Origin: Collinsella sp. WCA1-178-WT-3 (M1)
GTDB lineage: Bacteria > Actinomycetota > Coriobacteriia > Coriobacteriales > Coriobacteriaceae
Length of the DNA stretch: 64,000 nt
Assembly: GCF_009696325.1 (NCBI RefSeq)
Contig: NZ_VUME01000006.1
Span: 1-64,000, forward strand
Direction of reading: 5' to 3'
Shown here: piece after piece, positions 49,543 to 58,860 of the stretch
Position numbering within the stretch: the first letter of the stretch is position 1
Layout of the letters: the number at the start of each line of letters is the position of its first letter
Notes under the pieces: generated by a model
Database searches by the model: none
What the model was told of the DNA's origin: nothing
The model's input: the letters and a program-made list of their open reading frames with translations, nothing else
Program-made: the position numbers and the translations under genes

Positions 49543-50325
49543 ATGGAGCCCCGGTTATTTGATGCACACTGCCATCTTGATTTGATGGCTTACCCGAATG
49601 CTGTTGCCGACGAAACTGCGGCTATAGGGTTGGGGGTCTTTGATTGCGGGGTCGACCCACGCGACTTCGCGGCAGCAAAAAAGCGGGCCAGCCGTTACCC
49701 AAACATTATCGCGGGCGTCGGGCTCCATCCCTGGTGGCTCGCCGACGGCCGCTGCGGTCCTGCCGAAGTCAATCTGCTTTGCAAAGTTGCTGCCCAAGAG
49801 CGCTACATCGGCGAGGTGGGACTCGACTTTTCCGCGCGCTTTGCCGGAAGCGAACCGCTGCAAATACAGGCACTTGACCGGCTCTGCGATGCGCTCGTGC
49901 AGTGTCCTCTTGCCGGGCGCGTGATATCGATTCACGCCGTTCGTTCGGCAGGAGCCGTACTGGACGTCCTCGAATCGCATGGTCTACTCATCCCAAACCC
50001 CGACTCCCCCGCTATCATCTTCCACTGGTTTAGCGGTACTTCGGACGAACTCGTCCGCGCGCGTAATGCGAGCTGCTATTTTTCTGTCAACGAACGCATG
50101 CTCGCGTCTAAACGAGGATGCGAATACGCACGACAGATTCCACTCGATCGTTTACTGCTCGAGACCGATGCGCCGGCAGAGGCAAACACAGAAACAAGCG
50201 CGCAGTCGCTCATCAAATCGCTCACAAGGACCTCGATGCGCATCGCCTCGCTCAAAAATTGTGACGCAAAGCGCATCGAATCGGCAGTTTTAACAAATGC
50301 GCACTCTGTTTTTGGCCTTCGCTAA
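49543..50325 (+). CDS. tatD: TatD-family metal-dependent hydrolase
   Basis: The protein is 260 residues. TIM-barrel metal ligands are DAHCHLDLM (residues 7-15), GEVGLDFS (about 87-94), the His in SIHAVRS and FHWFSG, and LLETDAP near 205. TatD proteins are DNases or general deoxyribonucleases in repair and apoptosis-like breakdown. The gene starts 14 bases after tcdA with GAGATGG as a possible ribosome site. It is a little shorter than well-studied members at the C-terminus. Confidence 0.88.
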   Translation: MEPRLFDAHCHLDLMAYPNAVADETAAIGLGVFDCGVDPRDFAAAKKRASRYPNIIAGVGLHPWWLADGRCGPAEVNLLCKVAAQERYIGEVGLDFSARFAGSEPLQIQALDRLCDALVQCPLAGRVISIHAVRSAGAVLDVLESHGLLIPNPDSPAIIFHWFSGTSDELVRARNASCYFSVNERMLASKRGCEYARQIPLDRLLLETDAPAEANTETSAQSLIKSLTRTSMRIASLKNCDAKRIESAVLTNAHSVFGLR

Positions 50326-50385
50326 CCCCTCTGGGCAAAAAGACGACAACGATACCATTATGACGGCAGACGTGCCGTCCAAGTC

Positions 50386-51045
50386 CTACGCAAGCTCCAG
50401 CAGCTCCGGCAGCTGGTCGATAATCTTGTCCGCGGCATCTTGGCTAAAGCCGAAGCGTTCCTCGCGCTTGGCAATGACCGTCAGGCCGGCTCGCTTGCCG
50501 GCAGTGATACCAGGTACCGAATCCTCAACGCAGCAGCAGCGATTCGCGGGCAGTCCCAGCAGGTCCAGCGCATGCAGGTAGATGTCGGGCTCGGGCTTGC
50601 TCTCCTTAAACTGCTCGCCGCTCACCACATACTCAAAGGCATCCGACAGCCCGCACGCATTGAGCACTTCCTCGATGCTATCCATGGGAGACGAGCTGGC
50701 AAGCGCCACGCGAACGCCGCGGCGCGGCAGCTCTCGAATCGTATCCACGGCGCCTGGGTTAATCAAAGCCTGATAGTCGCGCGGACGCTTATGCGCCCAC
50801 TCGTCCCAACGGGCCAACGCTTCCTCGCCAGTGAAATGCCCCTTACCGGCGCGCTCAAACCAATCGACCAGCATATGCAGGAAGAACTGATGTGAGGTAC
50901 CGATCTGCCCGTTCAACTCCTCTTGAGTCAGGTTAAGCCCAAGCTCCTTGGCAAACGCGGCAGTCTCGCTCAGGTAGTAATACTCGGTATCGACAATGAC
51001 GCCGTCCATGTCAAAGATAACGGCGTCGAACGGAAATGCGGACAC
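50386..51045 (-). CDS. HAD hydrolase, beta-phosphoglucomutase-like
   Basis: The protein has 219 residues. HAD motif I is FDAVIFDMDGVIVDTE, motif II VALASSSP, motif III a Lys in FKESKPEPDIYLHAL, and motif IV CCVEDSVPGI. The four-helix cap resembles beta-phosphoglucomutase and phosphatase YniC/GPH types. The substrate is a small phosphate ester, not assignable. The GTG at 51045 is chosen because GGGAGGG lies five bases upstream and the fold begins at once. Confidence 0.87.
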   Translation of the reverse strand: MSAFPFDAVIFDMDGVIVDTEYYYLSETAAFAKELGLNLTQEELNGQIGTSHQFFLHMLVDWFERAGKGHFTGEEALARWDEWAHKRPRDYQALINPGAVDTIRELPRRGVRVALASSSPMDSIEEVLNACGLSDAFEYVVSGEQFKESKPEPDIYLHALDLLGLPANRCCCVEDSVPGITAGKRAGLTVIAKREERFGFSQDAADKIIDQLPELLELA

Positions 51046-51058
51046 GGCACCCTCCCTA

Positions 51059-51086
51059 ACAAAAGGGCGCCTGTAAGCAGGCGCCC
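51059..51086 (-). terminator. Terminator of the Cof-type phosphatase
   Basis: On the minus strand GGGCGCCTG-ctta-CAGGCGCCC followed by TTTTGTT lies 24 bases after the stop. Confidence 0.85.
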
Positions 51087-51109
51087 GAACCATGCATTAA
51101 TCGGCGATT

Positions 51110-51952
51110 CTAACCCAGCAGCTTATCCAGCGCCACCGCAATGCCGTCTTCGTTGTTATTGGCAGTCACCATCTGGGCCACGGCCTTAACCTCGTCAACC
51201 GCGTTGCCCATGGCAACACCGGTGCCGGCCCACTCAATCATGGACTTGTCGTTCTGGCCGTCGCCAAACGAGACGACCTCGCTGGCATCGATGCCGAGCT
51301 TGGGCAGGGCACCCTCGAGCGCGCGGGCCTTGTCGATACCGGGAGCCGTAAACTCAAAGTACCAGTCGGCCGTAAACATACCCGAAAGCGTCTGAGTAAA
51401 GGGCGCATACATCTCCTCGTGATGCGCTTGCAGATAGGCCGGGTCGCCAGCAGTGAGCAGCTTGTCCACGGGATAAGTTTCCACGACCTCATGCAGGCTC
51501 TCCACCTCGCGGATCTTAAGGTCGCAGGCATCGCGCTCGTATTTGACGATGTTTTTCTGCGAGCCATCCGGCAGCGTAATCATGCAGCGGTACGAATCCT
51601 CGACATGCAGATCGCGACCGAGCGAAATCATAGGGATCACGTCAAAATTACGCAGATGATCAATCAGACGGTGCAGTACGTCAGCCGGCATGGCCTGGTC
51701 AAAAAGGACCTCATCGGTCTGAGCGTCGACGACGTGAGCGCCATTAAAGGCCACCAGCAGACCGTCATGGTTTTGAAGGTCGAGCTCCTGCGCCAAGGCG
51801 TGCAGCCCCCATGCGGGACGGCCCGAAGCCAAAATGAGCTTAATGCCCGACTCCTGCGCCGCGAGCAGCTTCTCGCGCGTACGCGGGCTGATGACCTTTT
51901 GGTCGTTGGTGAGCGTACCGTCGATATCCATTGCGATGGCTTTGATTGCCAT
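51110..51952 (-). CDS. Cof-type HAD phosphatase
   Basis: The protein has 280 residues. Motif I is AIAMDIDGTLTNDQKVIS, motif II LASGRP, motif III a Lys in GIDKARAL, and motif IV VVSFGDGQNDKSMIEWAG, followed by GVAMGNAVDEVKAVA. This is the Cof/YbiV type (C2B cap), which dephosphorylates sugar phosphates or flavin precursors. ATG 51952 follows AGGGAGG. Its terminator separates it from the next HAD gene, so the two HAD proteins are not an operon. Confidence 0.9.
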   Translation of the reverse strand: MAIKAIAMDIDGTLTNDQKVISPRTREKLLAAQESGIKLILASGRPAWGLHALAQELDLQNHDGLLVAFNGAHVVDAQTDEVLFDQAMPADVLHRLIDHLRNFDVIPMISLGRDLHVEDSYRCMITLPDGSQKNIVKYERDACDLKIREVESLHEVVETYPVDKLLTAGDPAYLQAHHEEMYAPFTQTLSGMFTADWYFEFTAPGIDKARALEGALPKLGIDASEVVSFGDGQNDKSMIEWAGTGVAMGNAVDEVKAVAQMVTANNNEDGIAVALDKLLG

Positions 51953-52102
51953 ATAAGCCTCCCTGTCATTGAACAACCTTGCCTGAGTCATCATACAGAA
52001 CACCTACTGCGGCTCTGTCTGCAACGGGGTAAAAGGTCATATTGTCCCGAACATGAACGGCGTGTGGTCGTGAAGCTTTATCGCTCAGGTCAAATACGTC
52101 TG

Positions 52103-52777
52103 CTAGCGACGCTCATCCGTCGGTGCGCCCTCGACGATCGCGATGCCCGCCGATGCACCTAACGCGCTGGCGCCGGCCTCGATGAATGCGCAAGCCTCTT
52201 CGTAATTATGGATACCGCCCGCCGCCTTGATTGCCACGGAATCGCCGAGCACCTCGTGCATCAGCCGCACGTCCTCGAGCTTAGCACCGCCAAAGCTTCT
52301 GCCGGTCGATGTCTTAAGGAATCCCGGCTTGGCCTCCAGCGCGATCTCGCATACACGGCGCTTGGCGGCGTCGTCGCCGTCCAGCTTGCACATCTCAACG
52401 ATTACCTTGTCAGTGATGCCATGCGCGCGACAAAAATCAGCAACGGCAGTCATCTCGCGCTCGATGGCATCAAAATCGCGGTTCTCGATCGACCCCTGAT
52501 TCAAAACGTAGTCAATCTCGGTAAAGCCACACGCAGCGTATTCCTCAAACCTCGCAAGCTTCTCCTCAAGCGTCATAGTGCCCTGGGGAAAGTCGATAGC
52601 GCCGGCAAGGATGATGTCAGAGCCCTCGAGCATGGCGCGGCCCGTCTCGTACTCCTGCAGGTTCGCAAATACGCAGCGAAAGTTGTACTTTAGCGCCTTC
52701 TCGACATACTGCTCAAACGTGTCCTCGGGGGCATCGATATAGTCGATGTATTTATTGATGGGTTTGGCAAGCGTCAT
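52103..52777 (-). CDS. deoC: Deoxyribose-phosphate aldolase
   Basis: DeoC splits deoxyribose-5-phosphate into glyceraldehyde-3-phosphate and acetaldehyde in nucleoside use. The 224-residue TIM barrel shows the acidic residue in EIDYVLNQG (usually EIDMVINxG), the Schiff-base Lys in GFLKTSTGRSFGGA (about 156) and the second Lys in AIKAAGGIHNYEEA (about 187). ATG 52777 has AAGGAGG. No other deo genes are adjacent. Confidence 0.93.
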   Translation of the reverse strand: MTLAKPINKYIDYIDAPEDTFEQYVEKALKYNFRCVFANLQEYETGRAMLEGSDIILAGAIDFPQGTMTLEEKLARFEEYAACGFTEIDYVLNQGSIENRDFDAIEREMTAVADFCRAHGITDKVIVEMCKLDGDDAAKRRVCEIALEAKPGFLKTSTGRSFGGAKLEDVRLMHEVLGDSVAIKAAGGIHNYEEACAFIEAGASALGASAGIAIVEGAPTDERR

Positions 52778-52994
52778 GCTGAGCCTCCTTGTTCAGGGCT
52801 GACAACAGATTCGTGGTTTCACGCGAAAAACCACGTTCAATATACGCCCGACATGCAAGGACAGCGTCCGCATTCCGGCAAGTGGTATGAAATTAGCTGT
52901 AGACGTATATTTACGGACAGCGAATGGGACCGTACGCGGATGCCGACTGCAAGACATCCCCCCCTCAATACGCCCTCATGCCCACTCAAATAGC

Positions 52995-53030
52995 AAAGGG
53001 GCCCGCATCCCAACGGATACGGGCCCCTTT
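52995..53030 (-). terminator. Terminator of pgi
   Basis: AAAGGGGCCCGCATCC (52995-53010) pairs with GGATACGGGCCCCTTT (53015-53030), about 28 bases after the pgi stop. The rest of 52778-52994 shows no gene. Confidence 0.8.
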
Positions 53031-53058
53031 CAGTCATAAGCCAACTCGGCCGTAAAGA

Positions 53059-54753
53059 CTACTTGCGGTGAGCGCGGTAGAACTCGATGAGTGCCTGGGT
53101 CGAAGCGTCCTGCTCGGCCTTGGCGGCGTCGTCGTGGAAGGCCGGGGTAATCTGCTTGGCAAGCTGCTTGCCCAGCTCGACGCCCCACTGGTCGTAGGAG
53201 TCGATGCCCCAGACCGTGCCCTCGACAAACGTGATGTGCTCGTACAGGGCGATGAGCTCGCCGAGTGCGAACGGGGTCAACGTATCGCCGAAGATCGAGG
53301 TCGTCGGACGGTTGCCCTCAAAGCAGCGGGCCGGGACGATCTGCTCGGGCGTGCCCTCGGCGCGCACCTCATCGGCCGTCTTACCAAAGGCGAGTGCCTT
53401 GGTCTGGGCCAGGAAGTTGCCCAGGAACAGCTCGTGAACATCCTGGCCGCTGTCGGTTGCGGGGTTGGCAGTGTTGGCGAAGGCGATGAAATCGGCCGGG
53501 ACCACCACGGTGCCCTGGTGCAGCAGCTGGTAGAAGGCGTGCTGACCGTTGGTGCCGGGCTCGCCCCAGAAGATCTCACCGGTGTCGGAGGTCACGGCGC
53601 TGCCGTCCCAGCGGACGTGCTTGCCGTTGGACTCCATGGTGAGCTGCTGCAGATAGGCCGGGAAGCGGTGCAGGTACTGGCAGTACGGCAGCACGGCGTG
53701 GCTCTTGGAACCGAAGAAGTTGACGTACCAGACGTTGAGCAGGCCCATCAGCGCGACGGCGTTGTTCTCGAGCGGGGTATTGCAGAAGTACTCGTCGATG
53801 GCGTGGAAACCCTCGAGGAACTGCTGGAAGCGCTCGGGACCGAGCACGACGATCAGCGACAGGCCCACGGCGGAGTCGACGGAATAGCGGCCGCCGACCC
53901 AGTTCCAGAAACCAAAGGCGTTAGCGGGGTCGATGCCAAAGGCCTCGACCTTGTCGAGTGCGGTGGAAACGGCAACGAAGTGCTTGGCCACGGCCTCGGC
54001 GTTCTGCTCATCGGAGCCGTCGATGGCACCCTGAGCCTTGAGCTGCTCGAGCATCCAGGTCTTGACCTCGCGAGCGTTGGTGAGGGTCTCGAGCGTGGTG
54101 AAGGTCTTGGAGACGATAATCACGAGCGTGGTCTCGGGATCCAGGCCCTTGAGCTTCTCGGCTTGGTCGTTGGGGTCGATGTTGGAGATATAGCGGCAGT
54201 CGATACCGGCGTCGGCGTAGGGACGCAGGGCCTCGTAGGCCATGACCGGGCCCAGATCGGAGCCACCGATGCCGATGGACACCAGATGCTCGATCTTCTT
54301 GCCGGTAACGCCCTTCCACTCACCGGAGCGCACGCGCTCGGCAAAGGCGTACATGCGGTCGAGGACCTCGTGCACGTCGGCGACGACGTCCTGGCCGTCA
54401 ACGATGAGCTGGCCCTTCTCGCTTGCCGGACGGCGCAGCGCGGTGTGCAGGACGGCGCGGTCCTCGGTGGTGTTGATGTGCTCGCCGGAGAACATGGCGT
54501 CGCGGCGCTCCTCGAGCTTCACCTCGCGGGCAAGATCGCACAGCAGCTTGACGGTCTCATCGGTCACCAGGTTCTTGGACAGGTCGAAGTGCAGGTCACC
54601 GGCGTCAAAGCTCAGCTTGTTCACGCGCTCTGCATCGGCAGCGAACCAGGCCTTGAGGTCGATACCTTCGGCCTCGAGCTTCTCCTGATGAGCCTCGAGC
54701 GCCTTCCAAGCGGCGGTCGACGTAGCGTCGATAGGTGCGGCAACAGTTGCCAT
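53059..54753 (-). CDS. pgi: Glucose-6-phosphate isomerase
   Basis: Pgi interconverts glucose-6-P and fructose-6-P. At 564 residues it is the long form. Signatures are [44 protein letters not shown], the catalytic Glu in MESNGKHVR, the His in [15 protein letters not shown], and [14 protein letters not shown] at the C-terminus. ATG 54753 follows GAGGAGG; a start nine codons upstream has none. Alone, with its own terminator, and behind an R3 hairpin. Confidence 0.96.
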   Translation of the reverse strand: MATVAAPIDATSTAAWKALEAHQEKLEAEGIDLKAWFAADAERVNKLSFDAGDLHFDLSKNLVTDETVKLLCDLAREVKLEERRDAMFSGEHINTTEDRAVLHTALRRPASEKGQLIVDGQDVVADVHEVLDRMYAFAERVRSGEWKGVTGKKIEHLVSIGIGGSDLGPVMAYEALRPYADAGIDCRYISNIDPNDQAEKLKGLDPETTLVIIVSKTFTTLETLTNAREVKTWMLEQLKAQGAIDGSDEQNAEAVAKHFVAVSTALDKVEAFGIDPANAFGFWNWVGGRYSVDSAVGLSLIVVLGPERFQQFLEGFHAIDEYFCNTPLENNAVALMGLLNVWYVNFFGSKSHAVLPYCQYLHRFPAYLQQLTMESNGKHVRWDGSAVTSDTGEIFWGEPGTNGQHAFYQLLHQGTVVVPADFIAFANTANPATDSGQDVHELFLGNFLAQTKALAFGKTADEVRAEGTPEQIVPARCFEGNRPTTSIFGDTLTPFALGELIALYEHITFVEGTVWGIDSYDQWGVELGKQLAKQITPAFHDDAAKAEQDASTQALIEFYRAHRK

Positions 54754-54870
54754 AAAGTCCTCCTCAACATACGGGCGCAAACCTCCATGCGCCCGGATAA
54801 TCAGATGCCCCTATTCTAGCGCAGGTCAAGACCGTAATCAGCCAGCGTTGCCAATCCGCCCCCAAACGGC

Positions 54871-54949
54871 GACCGACCAAAAAGGGACAGGTTTATTTTG
54901 GCAGGTCAAACGCTTTACCTACCAAAAATAGCCCATCTCTTTATGGCAG
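54871..54949. repeat. R3 REP-like hairpin, degenerate copy
   Basis: GACCGACCAAAAAGGGACAG and GTTTATTTTGG form the left arm. The right arm TACCAAAAATAGCCC to CTTTATGGCAG has several mismatches. It lies three bases beyond the stop of the Fe-ADH-like gene. A better copy sits at the other end of that gene. Confidence 0.7.
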
Positions 54950-54952
54950 ACA

Positions 54953-55477
54953 TTAGGCCGCGGCGCACACGCTGCCGAGCAACTCACGCAGAGGAGACCC
55001 AATGCCCTCAAGCAGTTCGGGCGCGATGATGGCAAAAACGGGAACCTCACCGGCCCCCACGACGGCAGGCACTTTGCCCTCCGAGACAATACATCCATAA
55101 GGGACAAAACCGTCTTCGCCGGCATCGAGCTCCGCCATGCGACGCGCGAGTTCGCGCGCAAAGCCAGCAGTATCGGCATCGCCGATCGCCAGGACAAAGT
55201 CCACGCCTTCGTCGGTCGCCAGGGCCACAGCTTCGTCGATCAGCTCGTCTCCCCCGTCGCCCTCAACCGAGCCGCAACGAAAAAGCACGCGCTCGAGCAG
55301 AGCTCGGTCAAGCGAGCCGAGCGCCGCCGAGACAAGCTCATCGCGCGTATGTTTGTCGCCACCCAGCACCACCAGCGCCTTGGTGCCGCCGTAGTGAGCG
55401 ACCAATCGCCCACACCAACGAGCCACGTCTCCATCCGCAACAAGGCGCGTCGGCATACCAAACCCATAGTTGACCAT
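54953..55477 (-). CDS. Truncated iron-alcohol-dehydrogenase-like protein (N-terminal domain only)
   Basis: The protein is 174 residues. NYGFGMPTRLVADGDVARWC, YGGTKALVVLGGDKHTRDEL and GVDFVLAIGDADTAGFARELA follow the nucleotide domain of Fe-dependent alcohol dehydrogenases. The NAD-binding GGGSxxD is GDADTAG, and the whole iron-binding C-terminal domain is missing. It is therefore unlikely to be an active dehydrogenase: either a decayed gene or a repurposed domain. ATG 55477 follows GGGG; ATG 55528 is an alternative start. It is bracketed by two R3 hairpins. Confidence 0.6.
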   Translation of the reverse strand: MVNYGFGMPTRLVADGDVARWCGRLVAHYGGTKALVVLGGDKHTRDELVSAALGSLDRALLERVLFRCGSVEGDGGDELIDEAVALATDEGVDFVLAIGDADTAGFARELARRMAELDAGEDGFVPYGCIVSEGKVPAVVGAGEVPVFAIIAPELLEGIGSPLRELLGSVCAAA

Positions 55478-55604
55478 TATCCCCACAACCCTTCCGTGCT
55501 TTATGGTGGTATCGATCGTTAGGCTCATGCTACGAAGCGAGGTTTTCCGGGCTGTTTCGCGCTCTTTAGAGCTGCGTTAAAACCCGATGCAACCGCCCGA
55601 CCAT

Positions 55605-55684
55605 ACCTGCCAAAAAGGGACAGGTTTGTTTTGGTCGGTCAAGCGTTTTACCTACCAAAATAAACCTGTCCCTTTTTGGCAGGT
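55605..55684. repeat. R3 REP-like hairpin, near-perfect copy
   Basis: Arms of 35 bases (55605-55639 and 55650-55684) with two mismatches surround a 10-base loop. Each arm contains CCTGCCAAAAAGGGACAGG and TTTTGG. The right arm abuts the -35 of the polymerase promoter. Same arm family as 23856-24044 and 54871-54949. Confidence 0.85.
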
Positions 55685-55685
55685 T

Positions 55686-55745
55686 TTGACGATGTCCGAA
55701 CGAGCGGGTATTATCGAACATGCATTCGATAAGAACATGTGTTTG
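55686..55745 (+). promoter_or_regulatory. Promoter with two SOS (LexA) boxes for the Y-family polymerase
   Basis: TTGACG (55686-55691) and TATTAT (55709-55714) are spaced by 17 bases. Directly downstream lie CGAACATGCATTCG (55715-55728) and AGAACATGTGTTTG (55732-55745). Each is close to the Gram-positive LexA box CGAAC-N4-GTTCG with one or two mismatches. LexA bound here would block initiation until DNA damage. Confidence 0.72.
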
Positions 55746-55757
55746 ATGGGAGGACGC

Positions 55758-57263
55758 GTGGGGCACGGGCGTCACACCTATATCTGCATCGACCTCAAGA
55801 CGTTTTACGCCAGCGTCGAGTGCGTCGACCGCGGGCTCGATCCGCTCACCACCCACCTGGTCGTTGCCGACGAATCACGCGGGCGTACGACCATCTGCCT
55901 CGCCATTACCCAGGCCATGAAAGACCTCGGGATACACAACCGCTGTCGCCTGTTTGAGATTCCCGACGGCATCGACTACATCAAGGCCGTACCGCGCATG
56001 CAGCACTACATGGAGGTGTCGGCGCAGATCTACGGTATCTACCTGGAATACGTCAGTCCGCAAGACGTTCACGTCTACTCAATTGACGAGTGTTTTATCG
56101 ACGTAACACCCTATCTAGAGCTCTACCATACCAATGCCAAAAGCTTTGCCTGCATGCTGCGCGATGAGGTCCTCGCGCGCACCGGCATCACGGCGACAGT
56201 CGGCATCGGCCCCAACCTATTCCAGGCCAAGGTGGCGCTCGACATTACCGCTAAGCACGTACCCAGTCGCATCGGCATACTCGACGACGAGACCTTTCGC
56301 AAGGAGATCTGGCCCCATCGCCCCATCACCGATATCTGGGGCATCGGCCCCGGCGTGGCAGCCCGCCTCGAAAAGTACGGGGTATACGATCTGATGGGCG
56401 TCGCCGCGCTCGACGAAAACCTGCTTTACGACGAACTCGGCGTCAATGCCGAGTATCTCATCGACCACGCCTTTGGGCGCGAGCCGACAACTATCGCCGA
56501 TATTCAGGCCTATCGCCCGCAGGCAACTTCAACCACCACAGGACAAGTGCTCTCGAAGGGTTATGCCTACGAGCAGGCCTACACCGTCTTGCGCGAGATG
56601 GTCGATGCCGCCGTACTGGACTTGGTCGATAAGCACGTGGTCTGCGACAGCATCTCGCTCTTTGTGGGCTACGCGAGCGAGCGCGCCGACATACGCCGCC
56701 TCGACGCCAGCGGCACAGCGCAATATGTAGACGGATGCGGGCATTTGCGTTCGAGCACGTCGAGCATCGAACCCGCCGCAACCGCAGGCCCCGAGCTCGC
56801 ACCCCGTGCACCCAAGCCCGTCCAGCGCGATGACGAACGACGCCGTCTGGTGCGCGAGGCACAGGCAATCGACGGCATCTTTGTGGGAGAGCATGGCGGC
56901 AAACCGCGTGGCGGCTATGCCGCGCTCTTTGCGCACTCTAACGCTTCGCGCAAGCTGCCCGAGCGCACCAATTCGTTTAAGAAGATCATGGGCTATTTCG
57001 ATGAGCTCTGGGCGCAGACCGTCGATCCCAAACGACCGGTCAAGCGCATCAATTTGGGCTTTGGCAACCTCATGCCCGAGGAATTTGCCACCATCGATCT
57101 GTTCAGCGATGTTAAGGCCGATGAACGCGAGCGTGACCTGGCCCGCGCCGTTCTGGCCGTGAAGGGCAAGTACGGCAAGAACGCCCTGGTCAAGGGATTA
57201 AGCTTTACCGCCGGCGCCACCGCACGCGAACGCAACGATCAGGTAGGAGGACACCGTGCCTAA
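55758..57263 (+). CDS. Y-family DNA polymerase (UmuC/DinB-like)
   Basis: This is an error-prone translesion polymerase of 501 residues. Catalytic motifs are YICIDLKTFYASVEC at the start and VYSIDECFIDV (about residue 100). Helix-hairpin-helix DIWGIGPGVAARLEKYGV comes near 190, and the little finger follows. An Ala/Pro/Arg-rich insertion (about 325-375) makes it longer than relatives of roughly 420. GTG 55758 is chosen because GGGAGG lies five bases before it and the SOS boxes lie upstream; an ATG at 55692 would put them inside the gene. It overlaps a YolD-like gene by eight bases. Confidence 0.92.
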   Translation: MGHGRHTYICIDLKTFYASVECVDRGLDPLTTHLVVADESRGRTTICLAITQAMKDLGIHNRCRLFEIPDGIDYIKAVPRMQHYMEVSAQIYGIYLEYVSPQDVHVYSIDECFIDVTPYLELYHTNAKSFACMLRDEVLARTGITATVGIGPNLFQAKVALDITAKHVPSRIGILDDETFRKEIWPHRPITDIWGIGPGVAARLEKYGVYDLMGVAALDENLLYDELGVNAEYLIDHAFGREPTTIADIQAYRPQATSTTTGQVLSKGYAYEQAYTVLREMVDAAVLDLVDKHVVCDSISLFVGYASERADIRRLDASGTAQYVDGCGHLRSSTSSIEPAATAGPELAPRAPKPVQRDDERRRLVREAQAIDGIFVGEHGGKPRGGYAALFAHSNASRKLPERTNSFKKIMGYFDELWAQTVDPKRPVKRINLGFGNLMPEEFATIDLFSDVKADERERDLARAVLAVKGKYGKNALVKGLSFTAGATARERNDQVGGHRA

Positions 57264-57681
57264 GGCCCAACAACAGCCGATGCGGCCGCCGAAACCTTTT
57301 GAACGCCTGGCGGACCCCGAGGGAAGACGTCGCGCCGCCGACCCCAGGCTCACCGCCAACGGTGCCGTTCGCGCCAACCGCGCCGCGCAGTTTATGCCCT
57401 TTGCCGCCCTCACGGGATACTATGAGCTCGTGCGCAAACAAGAGATCTCTGTTGAGCCCAAATGCGAACTCACGGAAGAAAAAGCCCTCGAGCTTTCGGA
57501 AAAGCTCGAGGGCCTCAAACGTGGCGACTTGGTGCGCGTCACTTATTACGATACATACGGCTATCGTAGCCGCACCGGCATTCTCGACGAAGTGCTCCCC
57601 GCGTTCAAGCTGCTCAAACTCCGAGACATCGCCATCGGCTTCGACGATATCCAAGACATCGAGCTGCGCGGCCGAGCCTAG
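57256..57681 (+). CDS. YolD-like family protein
   Basis: This 141-residue protein has RAAQFMPFAALTGYYELVRK (about 43-62), the YolD signature PFAAL, and a C-terminal beta-rich segment, GDLVRVTYYDTYGYRSRTGI. YolD-like genes sit directly behind UmuC-type polymerases in Firmicutes (for example yolD-uvrX) and may regulate the polymerase. Here the GTG start overlaps the polymerase stop by eight bases, so production is coupled and under the same SOS control. Biochemical role unknown. Confidence 0.85.
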   Translation: MPKAQQQPMRPPKPFERLADPEGRRRAADPRLTANGAVRANRAAQFMPFAALTGYYELVRKQEISVEPKCELTEEKALELSEKLEGLKRGDLVRVTYYDTYGYRSRTGILDEVLPAFKLLKLRDIAIGFDDIQDIELRGRA

Positions 57682-57701
57682 GCGCAAGCGTACGCCCGGC
57701 C

Positions 57702-58052
57702 CTACGGCTTCATGACGTAATAGCCCGCATCCCTCACGGCAGCCTCAAGCACCTCACGATCGATCGGGTTTTTAGAACGGATGCACGCCGTGTGGTCTGT
57801 ATACGTCACTGTGGCCCAAATGCCATCGAGAGCGTTGAGGGCGTTCGTCACATTTTGCGCGCAGCCGCGGCAGCTCATACCGCCAATAAGCAGTTCATCG
57901 CTATAGGGGTAGTGAGACACATCGGTGTCCGCGACCGCGACCCTCTTGACCTTCTTTCTGCCCGCCCCATCGCCGCAACAGCATGTGCCATGCGTCGATG
58001 CGACAATACGCCGGAATCCAAAAAATAAGCCGGCGGCAATTACGGCAAGCAC
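57702..58052 (-). CDS. Small membrane protein with Cys-rich stretch and HMA metal-binding domain
   Basis: The protein is 116 residues. A short hydrophobic N-terminus (VLAVIAAGLFFGFRRIV) and THGTCCCGDG resemble the FeoB-associated Cys-rich membrane proteins. From about residue 50 a heavy-metal-associated domain follows with GGMSCRGCAQNVTNALNALD, whose CRGC would bind copper or another soft metal. The joining of these two modules is unusual. No ribosome site is clear before GTG 58052, so the start is uncertain by a few codons. No metal transporter is adjacent. Confidence 0.7.
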   Translation of the reverse strand: MLAVIAAGLFFGFRRIVASTHGTCCCGDGAGRKKVKRVAVADTDVSHYPYSDELLIGGMSCRGCAQNVTNALNALDGIWATVTYTDHTACIRSKNPIDREVLEAAVRDAGYYVMKP

Positions 58053-58095
58053 AATGATGTTTGCAGTTTTCTGCTATGTCAGCCACATAAAGCAG

Positions 58096-58848
<753 letters not shown>

Positions 58849-58860
58849 AATAGAACCTCC

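Noticed and set aside
53068-54819. A 583-codon plus-strand open frame over pgi
   Set aside because: Antisense of pgi with Val/Gly/Leu-rich low-complexity translation. Pgi on the minus strand is unmistakable.
55692-55757. ATG-started extension of the Y-family polymerase
   Set aside because: No ribosome site, and the SOS boxes and promoter would then lie inside the gene. GTG 55758 has GGGAGG.
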